Assembly (NCBI GenBank): GCA_010909165.1
Contig: VJWM01000193.1
Coordinates: 186,001 to 250,000, forward strand
Reading direction: 5' to 3'
From: Anthoceros angustus
Lineage: Eukaryota > Streptophyta > Anthocerotopsida > Anthocerotales > Anthocerotaceae
DNA: 64,000 nt
The notes beneath the pieces are model-generated. The model made no database searches and was not told where the DNA came from. It worked only from the letters and a program-made list of their open reading frames with translations. Made by a program: the position numbers and the translations under genes. Below, piece after piece: positions 44,281 to 54,556 of the stretch (position 1 is the stretch's first letter; every line of letters begins with the position of its first letter).

Positions 44281-45244
44281 TATGTACCTATTGGACTTGA
44301 ACAAGACCATAGTGAATCCACAGCATCTCCATATTGTGGATAGAACTTTGAGGCATAACGATGCAGTGGCACTTACACTAGACCCATTAGGGCAAATGGG
44401 GATGTGACAAATGTTATGATTACAGTGGACTTGGAACTTGCAAATGGTATGTTCATGAAGGATATGGATAGTAAAAGCTTAAGAAGAATAAGCTCATTTC
44501 AAGTGGGAGACTTTGTCATCGGTGCTGGATAGGTGGGAAAAGTAGACACAGTGATTGAGCTTGTGACACTGGTGTTTAACGATGGAGCACAGTGCCAGCT
44601 AAAGCTTACAAACCCTGACCACCTAATATGTCAGAACATAGTAGAGGAAGATATGCCATTATTTATTGGTCAGAAAAGTTGTAGCAAGTCATCAAAAAAC
44701 TCTACAAAAGGCGACATGGTTAGTTGGGAACTACAACAAGCGAAGGAGGAAATTATGTGGGACAAATTCACAAATTGATATTAACATGGTCGTTCTTGAA
44801 TGGTTTGCTACTTACGGCAATGTACCTGGGATCCAGAGGAAGCCTATTAGGCAACAGAAGCCAAAAGATTTGATTGTCATGAAGCAGTTTTCTCACACAG
44901 ATTGGTAACAGGGTGACAGATGCCTTTAACATGGGCATATGAAATGTCTCAAAAACAATGCAGCGATTGTTGTGGGCTCTAGCTTCGAAGATGCCAATGT
45001 CATATGTGAAAACAAGAAGCAAGGATCGAAAGGAGGGCGCCCAAGTTTTTAATCTCAACCACAATGCCAAAAACGCCAAAAACGCAAGGAGGAAGGTGTT
45101 ACTCAAGGCTATCACAAAGTGGTAGGCATCAAAACCATGGTTGATGTGCTTTGGCAGGACGGAACAATAAGCAAGAATATGAGCAAGTTATCGTTAGCCA
45201 AACATGTGGCCAAGTTGAAAGCAGCGTTTGAGAAACTTCCTTGA
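44281..45244 (+). pseudogene. UBE2O-type E2 ubiquitin-conjugating enzyme, N-terminal relic
   Basis: UBE2O/PHO2-type enzymes are large E2s with tandem SH3-like domains before the catalytic UBC fold. The plus strand gives VDRTLRHNDAVALTLDPLGQ, SLRRISSFQVGDFVIGAG, VTLVFNDGAQCQLKLTNPDH, then KDLIVMKQFSHTDW and VVGIKTMVDVLWQDGTISKN, all typical of that N-terminal half. In-frame stops (e.g. TAG at about 44530) and frame changes break it, and sequence ends at FEKLP-stop with no UBC domain. It could be a truncated pseudogene or contain unrecognised introns. It follows the ciliary-type gene by about 150 bp. Confidence 0.7.
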
Positions 45245-45746
45245 AATGATTGTAATGAATTTATAATAACCATCAACTTTTCTTAAAAAAATTTAAACTT
45301 TCAAAGAAAAGAGTACCTACCTATATTCGATTATTTGTGCAGAGGTGATAAGAGACCCATCATCTCCAGATAGATATCTAGGCACGTACTCAGATGACCT
45401 CGGGAAGAGTATAGTCTCTTCTGTTGGGATGATACGATGTGTAACATAGGGGAATCAAAACCCTTGCTGAAGATTTTTCCCCCGGGGTTGTTTTGATTTG
45501 TTTTCAAAATACCAAATTAAAAAAAAATCTCCAGATTGCCAAATCACTTCTTAAACCCTTAAACCCTTAATGAGAGTCACGGTCTGCTTGGACCATGTCC
45601 GGCAAAGCCATCCGAATCAGAATCGGGCCCTGGAAACACATCAAATGTCGATGCTGGCATTAGCGCTGTCAATGAAACGCCCACTACGCGACTTTGCCTA
45701 TTCTGCTCACACAGCACTTCTGAATCAGTGGCAGGCATCCCAGCGA
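45245..45746. other. Intergenic stretch with a short telomere-like run
   Basis: At about 45552-45572 'cttaaacccttaaaccctta' resembles plant telomeric sequence with one base changed per unit. No gene was recognised. Confidence 0.35.
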
Positions 45747-46923
45747 CTATCTCGTCATCCCTGGTGTGGCTGCCCAGCTGGGAACCTGACTGTGGATGAT
45801 CTTTGTCACCACCACCACCTGCACGTTTGAGGAATGGAACACTTCTCCCTTCAGTGCATCGTTGGCATCAGACTGCCCAACAAACACCGAAGACAACATG
45901 CCGTTGGCTAATGGCTTTTGCTCTATGTACGGGCCATCCATCGGTTCCTGCAGATCAGGGCTCACATCCATTTCACGGGCCTCTCCTTCCTGCTGCCTCC
46001 AAGCCTACCAAGCCACCATCTACCCTTGAATGCACCGCTTCAGCTGCTCTTCCCACTAGTTTTGAAACAAAACTTGGTTGTGCATTCTGTGTATCTGTCC
46101 CATAGAAGGCACCGACAGGAGTCCCAACTGCACCAGCAAGACCTTCATTAAAGTCATCCTCCAGCATAACATCAGTTTCATAGAAGAGATTTTCCTCCTC
46201 TCCAAACTCCTCCCCATAGCCTAGCCACGTATCAACTTCAGCCCAGGGATCCATTGCTACCTGGCCTATCTTCAGTTCAGGGGGCACAAGAGTAACTGGA
46301 AAACCCAAAATAGCAGCAGCAGAAGAAACAGCGGCTAACAGAAGACCCTTCAGCTACGGACGCTCTGCCAGGTCTTTGCATTGAAATCAGAGACCCACCA
46401 GCAGTGGCCCTACCAGTGGCCATCCCCGCTACAACAGCTGCAGGTGTGCCTGCAGGAGGTAGGCAGCGAGGGTGAATGAGTGGATTCAGAGAGAGGAGAG
46501 CATGGGCACATACTTCAGCCACTTCTGGACCAGCTTCTTGCCGACCTGCGAGCACATCATAACCGAGCAACATTCAGAGGCATTGCTTAGAAACTAGCTA
46601 CGCAAGCTCATGATTTGCTCCCAACCCAGACAATCAGTGAGCAATAACATGGCCAGTGCAGACCCATTACCTTTGCGGAAGATCGCCAGTCCCTGTGCCA
46701 AGTGAGGAGGTCGGTGGCAGCATGGTGACAATAGGGAGGCTAATAGTGCACGGTATGCGGCAACTTGAAAAGCAACTGAGCATTCTGATGTGATTCCTTT
46801 TACGGCCATCAATTCCTCGTCAACCGCAAGAGACATGGAGCTAACAGATGCACTCACAGCTACATTTGCAAGAACGGCGTCAACCTCAGCGCTTGTTCGA
46901 TGCCCAACTGTCACACTTTGCAT
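45747..46923 (-). CDS. C-terminal exons of a SWEETIE/HEATR5-type HEAT-repeat protein
   Basis: These are very large HEAT-repeat proteins acting at the trans-Golgi network with clathrin adaptors; plant SWEETIE mutants have sugar and growth defects. One exon (about 46923-46671) reads SVAFQVAAYRALLASLLSP, HRPPHLAQGLAIFRKG. A GT donor at 46670 and an AG acceptor at 46546-46547 join it to RQEAGPEVAEVCAHALLSLN and PLIHPRCLPP, in frame and matching the family's last HEAT segment. An acidic tail follows (DPWAEVDTWLGYGEEFGEEE, ETDVMLEDDF), then a short Pro/Gln segment to about 45747. Exon limits after 46445 are uncertain. No upstream HEAT exons were found before the next gene, so the rest is missing or unrecognised. 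Confidence 0.65.
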
Positions 46924-47851
46924 CTCCTGCTATGACTTAGGCCCAGGAAATGACTATGTCTGTAGCAAAGTTGGGGAAACATGCCCTGAGCATCCTCTAA
47001 GCTGGCCACTCTTTGCCCAAATGTTTAACATGGTGCTGTGACTGACAACAACGTCAACCTTAAATCCTTTCCCGAATGTGTGCATGAATCTGCATCCCTC
47101 TGTCCAAAGCCAGAGTATTGCTCACTTCGCAATTGGCAGAAGCTTTACTGGCAGCCTTGATCCAATTCCCAGATTCAGTGCGCGAACTGGCCCAGTTGCG
47201 CAAATTACAGCGTTCATAGCCATTTGAGCTGCCAGAGCGTAGCTTGACTTGAAACCGCGGGAGCACGTTACCTCTGCGAGTCGACATGGGTATGTTCTGT
47301 AGTGAGAACTTAGACGACTTCATTGATCTCCAGGGCAACGAGAGTTGAAAACAGCGCCCCAAGGCCAAGTTCGTGTGGCATTGCTCACTGGCCTAGATGG
47401 AACCAAACCTGCTGAAATTTCGAGAGATCGGAACAGAAATTTTGATATGGGCACCATGATTTGCAAGCGCAAGGAGCCCAGCTGGGAATCACGGCTGCCT
47501 GGAAGCCTTCACACATAGACTGGCAGGGCTCCTTGAAGCACCAGCTTTTCTAGAACCCGCAAACAGAAATGGATCGATTGAAAGCTGATCTAAACTGCCA
47601 CCCAATGTCTCAGGTACTCGAGCAAGACCATCATTCCAACATGGGGGGGCATTCCAAATGCAAGAGGTGAATTGCCCCCACTCTCAGAGACTGAATTGAG
47701 CTATTTATTAGAAAAGAGACAAAGGTTTCGAAAGAACGCAATCCAAGCTTCTACCACTGACCTCCCTGACAAAAGAGAACCACAGTCTCCCTCCATACGA
47801 AAGCAGATAGCTGTTCCAGCTCAACTTCAGCTTGGCATCAAGCATCACGTC
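46924..47851 (-). other. Possible further exons upstream of the HEAT gene end
   Basis: At about 47650-47510 the minus strand reads WNDGLARVPETLGGSLDQLS and IDPFLFAGSRKAGASRSPAS in one open frame, and 47368-47060 is open (NWASSRTESGNWIKAASKAS). They look weakly protein-like but were not matched to any family. Confidence 0.25.
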
Positions 47852-48148
47852 TCAGTGATGGCCCTTCACATCAACTCCAGCGCGTTTCAGCCTCTCCAGC
47901 TCTTCCTGATGGCGGAGGTGCCGGATTTCAGTGGGCCAGTTGACAGCGTAGCTCAGGAGCCCCACAGAGAGGAACATGTCGAAGAGGGGCCGGATGCTGC
48001 CGGTCTTGATGTACTTGGCGTGGTAGTTTGTCAGCCAGCCGTTGAACTTCTCCCTCACAAAACCCTGATTCGCAATCTGCTTGGCATAACCCGGCACCTC
48101 CGACACCTTCAGCTTAGCCAGCTGTTGCAAGCCGCTAGACTGTGCCAT
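47852..48148 (-). CDS. Small mitochondrial membrane protein, probable ATP synthase subunit f-like
   Basis: This complete 98-codon ORF begins MAQSSGLQQLAKLKVSEVPG, contains KYIKTGSIRPLFDMFLSVGL with a single membrane segment (about residues 53-70) and then the charged tail EIRHLRHQEELERLKRAGVD ending in HH. The 'Y..TGS..PLFD' block followed by one helix and a basic 'RHL.H' tail fits the plant ATP17/'Fb15' group that corresponds to F1Fo ATP synthase subunit f; the match is from memory. The length is right for the family and there is no intron or defect. Single-exon form could mean a retrocopy, but the frame is clean. Confidence 0.7.
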   Translation of the reverse strand: MAQSSGLQQLAKLKVSEVPGYAKQIANQGFVREKFNGWLTNYHAKYIKTGSIRPLFDMFLSVGLLSYAVNWPTEIRHLRHQEELERLKRAGVDVKGHH

Positions 48149-48726
48149 AGCTCCCGCCGACCGGATGGGCGCTCAGCTGCTGCCTCCCTCGGACCTCCTT
48201 GCCGATCTGCAGCTCAGAGGTCAGAAGCAGCCGGGCTTGTTGAAGCCACTTTGGGAATGCATGCTCGGAACCGGTGCTCAGAGCTTCACAAAACCCCAGC
48301 CAAGCTCAGTAGAGAAGGAGCTTACCTCAATCCGAAGGCCAGCTGGAACCAGATGTCTTGTTGGCGATGCTCCGCTTGGACTGATGGCAGCTTGCAGGTG
48401 ACGAAACACGCCCTTCACCATAAAATAAGCTAGCTGTGTCTTTTTACTACCGGCATAAATAGTATTAATACGTCTCCATGCAAGTTTCATTGGTTAAAGA
48501 GGAAGGGATCGATCCCATCACACAAGATTAGCATGTCTGCAAATGCATGAGCATTGTCATCCTTTTTTGAGTGTTTTACCTCTTACGACAAGAAAAAAGC
48601 AACCTATCCAAGTGGTACAAATCACATGAGAATTATTCAAATTAAATGTTCTTGGGTGGAAGAACACTGAGATAGGGGACACGATTTATGCATCTTTTTT
48701 TCCTAGACTCTAATGTTCAAAGATCA
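48149..48726. other. 5' flank of the small mitochondrial gene
   Basis: The first 300 bp are GC-richer and may hold the promoter and 5' UTR; the rest is AT-rich. No other gene was seen before the LINE target duplication. Confidence 0.4.
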
Positions 48727-49786
48727 CTTGCAAGAAGGATCACCGTCTTTTTCCTCGCTTTCCGAGGTTGGGCTCCGGGGGCTTCAGGCGTCCCTCCTGA
48801 AGAAACAATACAGGCAGGCGCAATTGGCCCTCCTCCGGGATTCCTCCATTCCTAGGCCTACTCGAGCTCATCTCCATTCTTGCTCAGGAAAGAGGGCAGG
48901 TTCCTGGCTTCTGGCTCGACCTAGTATTCAGGCGTTCCACATCACACCAGCAACTATTTCCACCGCGATGCGTTTTCGCCTTAGCTTGGTCCATCCTCTA
49001 GCTTGCTCTCTTTCAACTTGGAGCTGCGGGGCCTCTCTCGATGACTCTGGGACGCACTTGGCTCGTTGTTCCGCAGGTGGGCAGCGTATCGCTACACATG
49101 ACGCTGTCCGCGACGTCATGTTCTCTATTGCTAGGGAAGGCGGGTTCCTTCCATTTAGGGAGCGCCCTTACACCTTGCTCACCGGGGTCTCGCTTAGGGC
49201 AGACCTATTTTTGACCCGGGGGATCAAGTTTCGGTTGCTGATGTGGTTGTAACCGATCCCAGTTGGGAGAGTATCTGCAAACATGTTATTCTTAACCCTC
49301 CAGGTTCGGCGGCGGAGGGATGCGCGACGGCTAAGGTCCACAAGTACTCTCCTATGTAGGATGGCCATGCCTTCATCCCCCTTTCTATTGAGACTCGCGG
49401 AGTCAAGGGCAAGGATTTCTCCATGTTCATCAAGGCCTGCGCCAAGGCTTATCATAGCCGCAGGAATGGGGTTGGCCTCCCCCTTTCTTGTATTGTTGCT
49501 TTCTTCCGGCAGAGGGTTTCCATCGCTCTGCAGAGGGCGTTAGCTAGCGCAGTGTATAGAACGACAGCGAGCGCGGGAGATGCAGCTTCTTCGACACTAG
49601 TTGTAAGTAGGCCTTTTCACATCCCTGACCACGAAGTTCTTTGGGAGGTTGGTAGTTTTGAAATTCGTGATCTTGGGGACTAGTCCCCTGGCATGGTGCC
49701 CTTTGTTGGGTTTTTCCCCCTTGTTGGATAGATGGGTTTTTCCCATCTTTTTTTTATAATAAGGTCTTCTTTTCCCTTGCAAGAAG
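48727..49786 (+). mobile_element. 5'-truncated LINE with 11-bp target duplication
   Basis: Flanking direct repeats CTTGCAAGAAG at 48727-48737 and 49776-49786 bracket a 1,038-bp insert. It encodes the end of a LINE ORF2 and a 3' UTR with 'ctagtcccctggcatggtgc' and the end 'ataataaggtcttctttt'. The 5' truncation and the target duplication are typical of target-primed reverse transcription. Two relatives are at 15.6 and 41.4 kb. Confidence 0.88.
48745..49683 (+). pseudogene. LINE ORF2 C-terminus with a restriction-like endonuclease
   Basis: The frame gives ASLDDSGTHLARCSAGGQRI (Cys/His motif), ATHDAVRDVMFSIAREGGF, VSLRADLF, then in a shifted frame VSVADVVVTDPSWESICKHV, AKVHKYSP and HAFIPLSIETRGVKGKDFS. 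Spaced Asp residues before an 'FIPLSIET' strand suit a PD-(D/E)XK nuclease, as found downstream of RT in some non-LTR elements. A shift near 49225 and a TAG near 49358 inactivate it. The RT itself is lost by 5' truncation. Confidence 0.7.
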
Positions 49787-50700
49787 TATAGAGAACTCAA
49801 TTTGGTCAACTATCGGAAAATCATGCACTTACCTGAAGAAGCAATGTTTATTATACATAGAAACAATAAGACTCCTAGAGATAAAAAAAACAAAAAATGT
49901 AAGAAAGTAGACCTAAGTGGTTTTGGAGATTCATAGCAAGGTTTCTAGGATTGAAACAATGACGTCCCTAAGTTGGACGAGGAATATGTATGTGTATGTA
50001 TAGTAGATACAAAGTGAGGAATATGTATGTGTATGTATAGTAGATAGATACAAAGTGAGTTCTTACTTAGAGGGCTGTATAGTCCATATGAGGAATAAGG
50101 ATATGTATGTGTAGCCACTATGGAAGTGAATTCTCACTTAAAGGGCTGTAATTTTTTATAGAGGGTTTTATAGTCCATGAGGAATATAGATGTGTATGTA
50201 TAGCCACTACGGAGGTGAGTTCTCACTTGAAGGGTTGTAATTTTTTACACATGATAATATAGTCCATATGAGGAATATGGATGTGTATGTATAGCCACTA
50301 CGGAGGTGAGTTCTCACTTACAGGGCTGAGATTCTTTACTGTCGCAGTTGCTTATTAGATTCTTAATAGTTTTATGTCATCGTGATCTTTGAATCATTTG
50401 AAGATGTCATAGTTCATCTGGACTTTATATACTCTACCTCTTGTGGCTTTAAATTTCTTACATAGCTAGCTGAGAGCTTATTTAGGGGAGAGCTTACCGC
50501 CACCTTCTAAATCTGCTGTTCTCATATCCTGTTCGAGGTTTACACATTGCGAAGAGTTGTTGGATCTCCTCTCACCTAATAAAGGCATGTAGATATCGCA
50601 GCATTAAAGTCTTTTTCAAACGAGGCTGATTCTATGTATAAGGCAGCTAAGACTTTTGTCTCTAACCAATACACATGTTTAATAGACATTAGGACTTTAC
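49787..50700. repeat. Degenerate tandem array of about 95 bp
   Basis: From about 49970 to 50335 units built on 'gaggaatatg.atgtgtatgtatag', 'ccactacggaggtgagttct' and 'cacttacagggctg' recur four to five times with substitutions. The rest of the stretch shows no gene. Confidence 0.75.
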
Positions 50701-50949
50701 ATGTCCGAACTCAGGAGTTCATCAAGACCAAGCTATTTGAACTTTAACATCTCCAAGTTGCAGGGAGGCAATGATAATGAGAGCCTAGTATATGATCATC
50801 AATCGGAAGACGAGCTCAAAATGGAACACAATGCTATAATGGTCAATAACCCTAAAATTGAAAGAGGAGTGAACCTTGACACTACTGCCGAAGTTGATAT
50901 TGAAGCAACTGATAGGTCTGCCCCAATCGTCACACGGACGAGCGGGTGA
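50701..50949 (+). CDS. Hypothetical 82-aa ORF
   Basis: It begins MSELRSSSRPSYLNFNISKL and is Asn/Asp/Glu-rich, polar and without recognisable motif. It may be an exon or repeat-borne sequence. Confidence 0.2.
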   Translation: MSELRSSSRPSYLNFNISKLQGGNDNESLVYDHQSEDELKMEHNAIMVNNPKIERGVNLDTTAEVDIEATDRSAPIVTRTSG

Positions 50950-51461
50950 GGCAATGGAAAGGTTACCTAAGTGGTGCTTTCGAAGATGTGTTTGAGGATA
51001 GCCCAGTACCTAGCAAGCATCGGAAGCGAAGGAAAAACCGAAAAGCTTAAAGGGCACAAAGGGTATTTCTCAATCCTTGGCTCTTAGGGTAGATATATAG
51101 GGGTGATCTAGCAGAATTTTTGCTTGGGTGAACATGATCTCCATTTCCATTCACATGTTGTCTCTTTGATTAGGTTATGTACTATCTATGTCCACTTCTA
51201 AAGTCATTGCACCACGGGTGCAATCCAGAAAGTTGGTCATTTTGATTATCTAGACTGATAGATGATAGCCAAATCTGGATCTAGACTGTAAGAGCAAAGT
51301 AGAATTAACTTAGTCAGAATGCTAGCTGATGTGAGTCGGCTCAATCACAACCCTCTCTTCCTCCGCTGCTACGCGCTCTTCCTCTCTGAGTTGTTTGCGA
51401 GCAAAATCTCCTCAAGTATATACTGTCCTTTGAATACATTGCTATTCTTTGTCACCCACCA

Positions 51462-51968
51462 CTACACTGCTAGGTATGGTTCATCACACGTGAAATCCAA
51501 GTTCTCCACCTCCACGACCTTAAATGAACTATTTTGATCATCCGTCTCACATGGAACGGCAATCATATGGCTATGCTCGATCTCGGATACATCTCCATCA
51601 AGTCTGATCATTTCTCGCTCCGTCGCACCAGTGGGTTTATACTTCATGAGATACATGTGTCTAGGTCCATGGTTTCTTGCGATTGGAGCAGCAAGGAGGA
51701 ATACATCGGGAACCACCATGGGGTCGTTGTTTCTCTCAACCTTCTCCCTATTGTACCACCTCCATGGTCTATTTAGTTCCCCGTCGACTCCCCTTTTGAT
51801 TTTCTCACAAATCAGAGTTTGTGACTCCCAAAAGCTTTTCCACCAGGATACCTTATCAGCTACGGAAAGATATTTTTGCATTGGCTCTTCAAGCGCCTTC
51901 CTAATGCCCTCTAGTGACTTATGAGGGTCCAGGTTCGGCACTTTGCCATGTGCTTGTATCACACACAA
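51462..51968 (-). CDS. Hypothetical 168-aa ORF, unrecognised
   Basis: The ORF has a natural amino-acid composition: VSWWKSFWESQTLICEKIKR, LNRPWRWYNREKVERNNDPM, VVPDVFLLAAPIARNHGPRH, MIRLDGDVSEIEHSHMIAVP. Trp/Arg-rich and acidic segments alternate. It lies about 100 bp from a CACTA-like terminus at 52072, so it may belong to a mobile element. No family was recognised. Confidence 0.4.
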   Translation of the reverse strand: MCVIQAHGKVPNLDPHKSLEGIRKALEEPMQKYLSVADKVSWWKSFWESQTLICEKIKRGVDGELNRPWRWYNREKVERNNDPMVVPDVFLLAAPIARNHGPRHMYLMKYKPTGATEREMIRLDGDVSEIEHSHMIAVPCETDDQNSSFKVVEVENLDFTCDEPYLAV

Positions 51969-52071
51969 AGGCGCTCCTACGATGGGGGTTTATGGGATCC
52001 GGCAAAAGAACTCCAGTTCCTCTTCAGGTTCCCAGTGTGGGGAAGTTGAAATTTTTTTGCCTTGTACATAG

Positions 52072-52170
52072 CACTACAACCCTACTAGAAAAGGCAATCT
52101 ATGTTACAGTCGTTGCTGGAATTTTATATTACAATTCCAAATTGCAACATGCTATGTAGGCTTGGTATTA
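52072..52170 (+). mobile_element. CACTA-type terminus
   Basis: The sequence starts CACTACAACCCTACTAGAAA, like the common CACTA end CACTACTAGAAA with an insertion, and is followed by short inverted words ('tgttacag', 'attacaatt', 'ttgcaacatg') that resemble subterminal transposase-binding repeats. The partner terminus was not found. Confidence 0.45.
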
Positions 52171-53080
52171 AGTTTGACACCATTCTCATGCTGTCACCAT
52201 CTTAACACGAACCTATCTCTCTCTCTCTCATCACCTCACGGTCCTAAGTACACCCTCTCTCTCTCAAGCATTGTTTATGGTTTCAAACATATACTATGAA
52301 AATCTGCTTATGTTACTGTCCTTTGTTACAATTTCATGTAACACTTTCCATTTGCAACACGCATTAAGTTTGTTGGCTTGGTGTTAAGTTTGTGATTTTC
52401 TTCTCCACCTTCTCTCACCATCTTATCAACATGCAAGTGGTCTTTCGACCTTTCACCTCACCATTAAGATCTTAGCATTAAGTTTGTTGGCTTGGTGTTA
52501 AGTTTGTGATTTTCTTCTCCACCTTCTCTCATCATCTTAACAACCTGCTTCTGGTCTCTCCTTTCACTTCACACTCCTAAATAATGCTTCAGTATGACAC
52601 CCATTTGATAATTTTTCCCTCTTTGTGTTGCAACATGACTGTGATAATGAGCTCCCCTCTCACACTACTATTTTATTCTTCCCCTCTTGCTTTTCCTACA
52701 TGATAGTAACTAGGAACTCTATCTCTCTCCCTGCGGCTGTCATTCTCTTTCCATTTTCCCTCCTTTGCATAGCTATGCGTTTATAATCTACTTTCCCTCT
52801 TCAATGCACCCTTGTGTCCACATCTGGTTTTGTTTTTAAGTTCCGCATACACAATTGAAACTCTTGTTTTTACCTGATTATGTATAGTAGGATTCTAGAT
52901 TATTTATATGTGTATCTTTATATATGGTTTGCAGGCCGACTTATTGTGTATATTCCTATGTATATATATGACTGAAATATGTATTTATGTATGTAGATAT
53001 ATGTATTTATTCTTGTATATACTTGTAACTTAAACATAATATTATTTGCCTATGTCTAAGTTCGTGGGCGTGGGGCTCAC
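52171..53080. other. T-rich stretch with short direct repeats
   Basis: 'tgttggcttggtgttaagtt' occurs at about 52370 and 52480, each followed by 'gtgattttcttctccacctt'. No gene was recognised. 52830-53050 is AT-rich. Confidence 0.5.
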
Positions 53081-53129
53081 TTTGCGTTCGGAGGAGCAAG
53101 AGGAGGGGGAGAGGGGAAGGAAGAGGAGG

Positions 53130-53640
53130 AGGCCCGTTCCATGCTGTGATTTCAAGTAAAGACCCGTTCCATGCTATGATTTCCTATCTCAATTTTTCAG
53201 CTGATGCGTAACCAGTGTGACATAACGTTGGTGAAGGGATGGTGGCAGGGCGGGACCACGTGTGTAGCCGCAACCAGATCTTGTACTTGCAGAGCATTGA
53301 AAGGTTAGGCCAAGACCTGTTCCAATACTGTGATTTCCTCTCAAATTTTCAGCTGTTGCGTAACTAGCTAGTGTGATTTGCTGTTAGAGAAGGCGATAGT
53401 AGTATGGCGGGGTGTCTCGAGTACATGTACAACTACAAGCAGTTGCAAGGTCAGGCCAAGACCCATTCCATGCTGTTATTTCCTATCTCAAATTTTCAGC
53501 TGATGCGTAACCACACTATGATGTGAAGTTAGGGAAGGCGATGGAAGAATGGCGGGGTCTCATGTACATGTACAGCTGCAAGGTGAGGCCAAGACCCATT
53601 CCATGGTGTAATTTCCTACCTCAAAATTTTATTTGATGCG
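53130..53640. repeat. Degenerate tandem array (about 135 bp)
   Basis: 'ccattccatgctgtgatttc', 'ctatctcaaattttcagctg' and 'atgcgtaaccag' recur at about 53130, 53160, 53320, 53460 and 53590, each followed by a 'gttagagaaggcgatgg' variant. Confidence 0.75.
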
Positions 53641-53649
53641 TAACCAGAC

Positions 53650-53979
53650 TGTGATGTGACGTTAGAGAAGGCGATGCTAGTAGGGCAGGGTCTTGGGGGG
53701 AGTGACCAAGCCGTTGCACAGTAGGAGGGACGTGTTTTGAGGGCCAGATCCCGGTGCTGTAGCATAGAGAAGGGCGAGTGTACTGTCACCAGCAAGTAAC
53801 AGACATGTGTTAAGTGTGATGTGACGTTAGAGAAGGCGATGCTAGTAGGGCAGGGTCTTGGGGGGAGTGACCAAGCCGTTGCACAGTAGGAGGGACGTGT
53901 TTTGAGGGCCAGATCCCGGTGCTGTAGCATAGAGAAGGGCGAGTGTACTGTCACCAGCAAGTAACAGACATGTGTTAAG
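53650..53979. repeat. Exact 165-bp tandem duplication
   Basis: The unit starts 'tgtgatgtgacgttagagaa' at 53650 and again at 53815 with no difference seen. The reverse complement of part of it occurs at 11.27-11.41 kb, so it belongs to a dispersed repeat. Confidence 0.9.
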
Positions 53980-54000
53980 TGTGGACAGTGAAAACAACGC

Positions 54001-54097
54001 AAGATTATCAGCTATGTAGAGGTTCGGTACCTCTAGTAAAAGGAGGTACCGAACCTCCTCCCCATCTACCTTAAGGAAACCAAGATTATCAGCTATG
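54001..54097. repeat. Perfect 15-bp hairpin between two 16-bp direct repeats
   Basis: GAGGTTCGGTACCTC at 54019-54033 and its exact complement GAGGTACCGAACCTC at 54043-54057 are separated by 9 bases. The word AAGATTATCAGCTATG occurs at 54001-54016 and again at about 54082-54097, flanking the hairpin. Confidence 0.85.
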
Positions 54098-54299
54098 GCT
54101 CTATCAAGCATCCTCGTACTCCTATGTGGTACAGAATCTATCTCAACTATGCTAAGGTGATTATGAGGCGGATTACTGTGCGCCAGTGTCGTGATTATCC
54201 AGGGCATGTCATAAGCATATATAATATGTTACTGAAACTCGCCACTTCCTGGTTTCTGTGTTCAGAAGCACTCACTGACTATTGCAGTTGCTATCTTTA

Positions 54300-54549
54300 A
54301 CACCATCTCCAACTGCTTGTGTACAGGGTCGAACCAGAGGATCGAAGAGGAAGCCGACTTGGAGGCTGAAGAGAGAATTTCCTACGAAGAGCGCAAGAAA
54401 CGTAACTCTCCTCAATCTGATGAGAGCTTCTCTTCATCTTGAGAGCTTGATGCAGACCCTGATGAAGACACTTCTGCCTCCATTTCCATGAGATCGGGAG
54501 AGGAGTTGGATTTTGAACATTCCTATGACAGCCATGACTCAGGCTTTTA
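54300..54549 (+). pseudogene. Acidic ORF fragment, possible last exon of an unknown gene
   Basis: The plus frame reads RIEEEADLEAEERISYEERK, then KRNSPQSDESFSSS, one TGA, ELDADPDEDTSASISM and SGEELDFEHSYDSHDSGF before a stop at 54547-54549. The continued acidic Ser-rich pattern on both sides of the TGA suggests real coding sequence with one nonsense change. It touches the end of the copia element. No family was recognised. Confidence 0.35.
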
Positions 54550-54556
54550 GCCTGAG
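54538..54556. repeat. Short hairpin at the copia 3' boundary
   Basis: CTCAGGCT, three T's, then AGCCTGAG form a perfect 8-bp stem. It sits exactly where the plus-strand acidic ORF stops and the minus-strand copia pol ends. Confidence 0.6.

Noticed and set aside
45552-45572. Interstitial telomere repeat
   Set aside because: Only about two and a half imperfect units; too short to support a telomeric origin.
54538-54556. Rho-independent terminator
   Set aside because: A hairpin without bacterial context; in plant DNA it is only a short inverted repeat.
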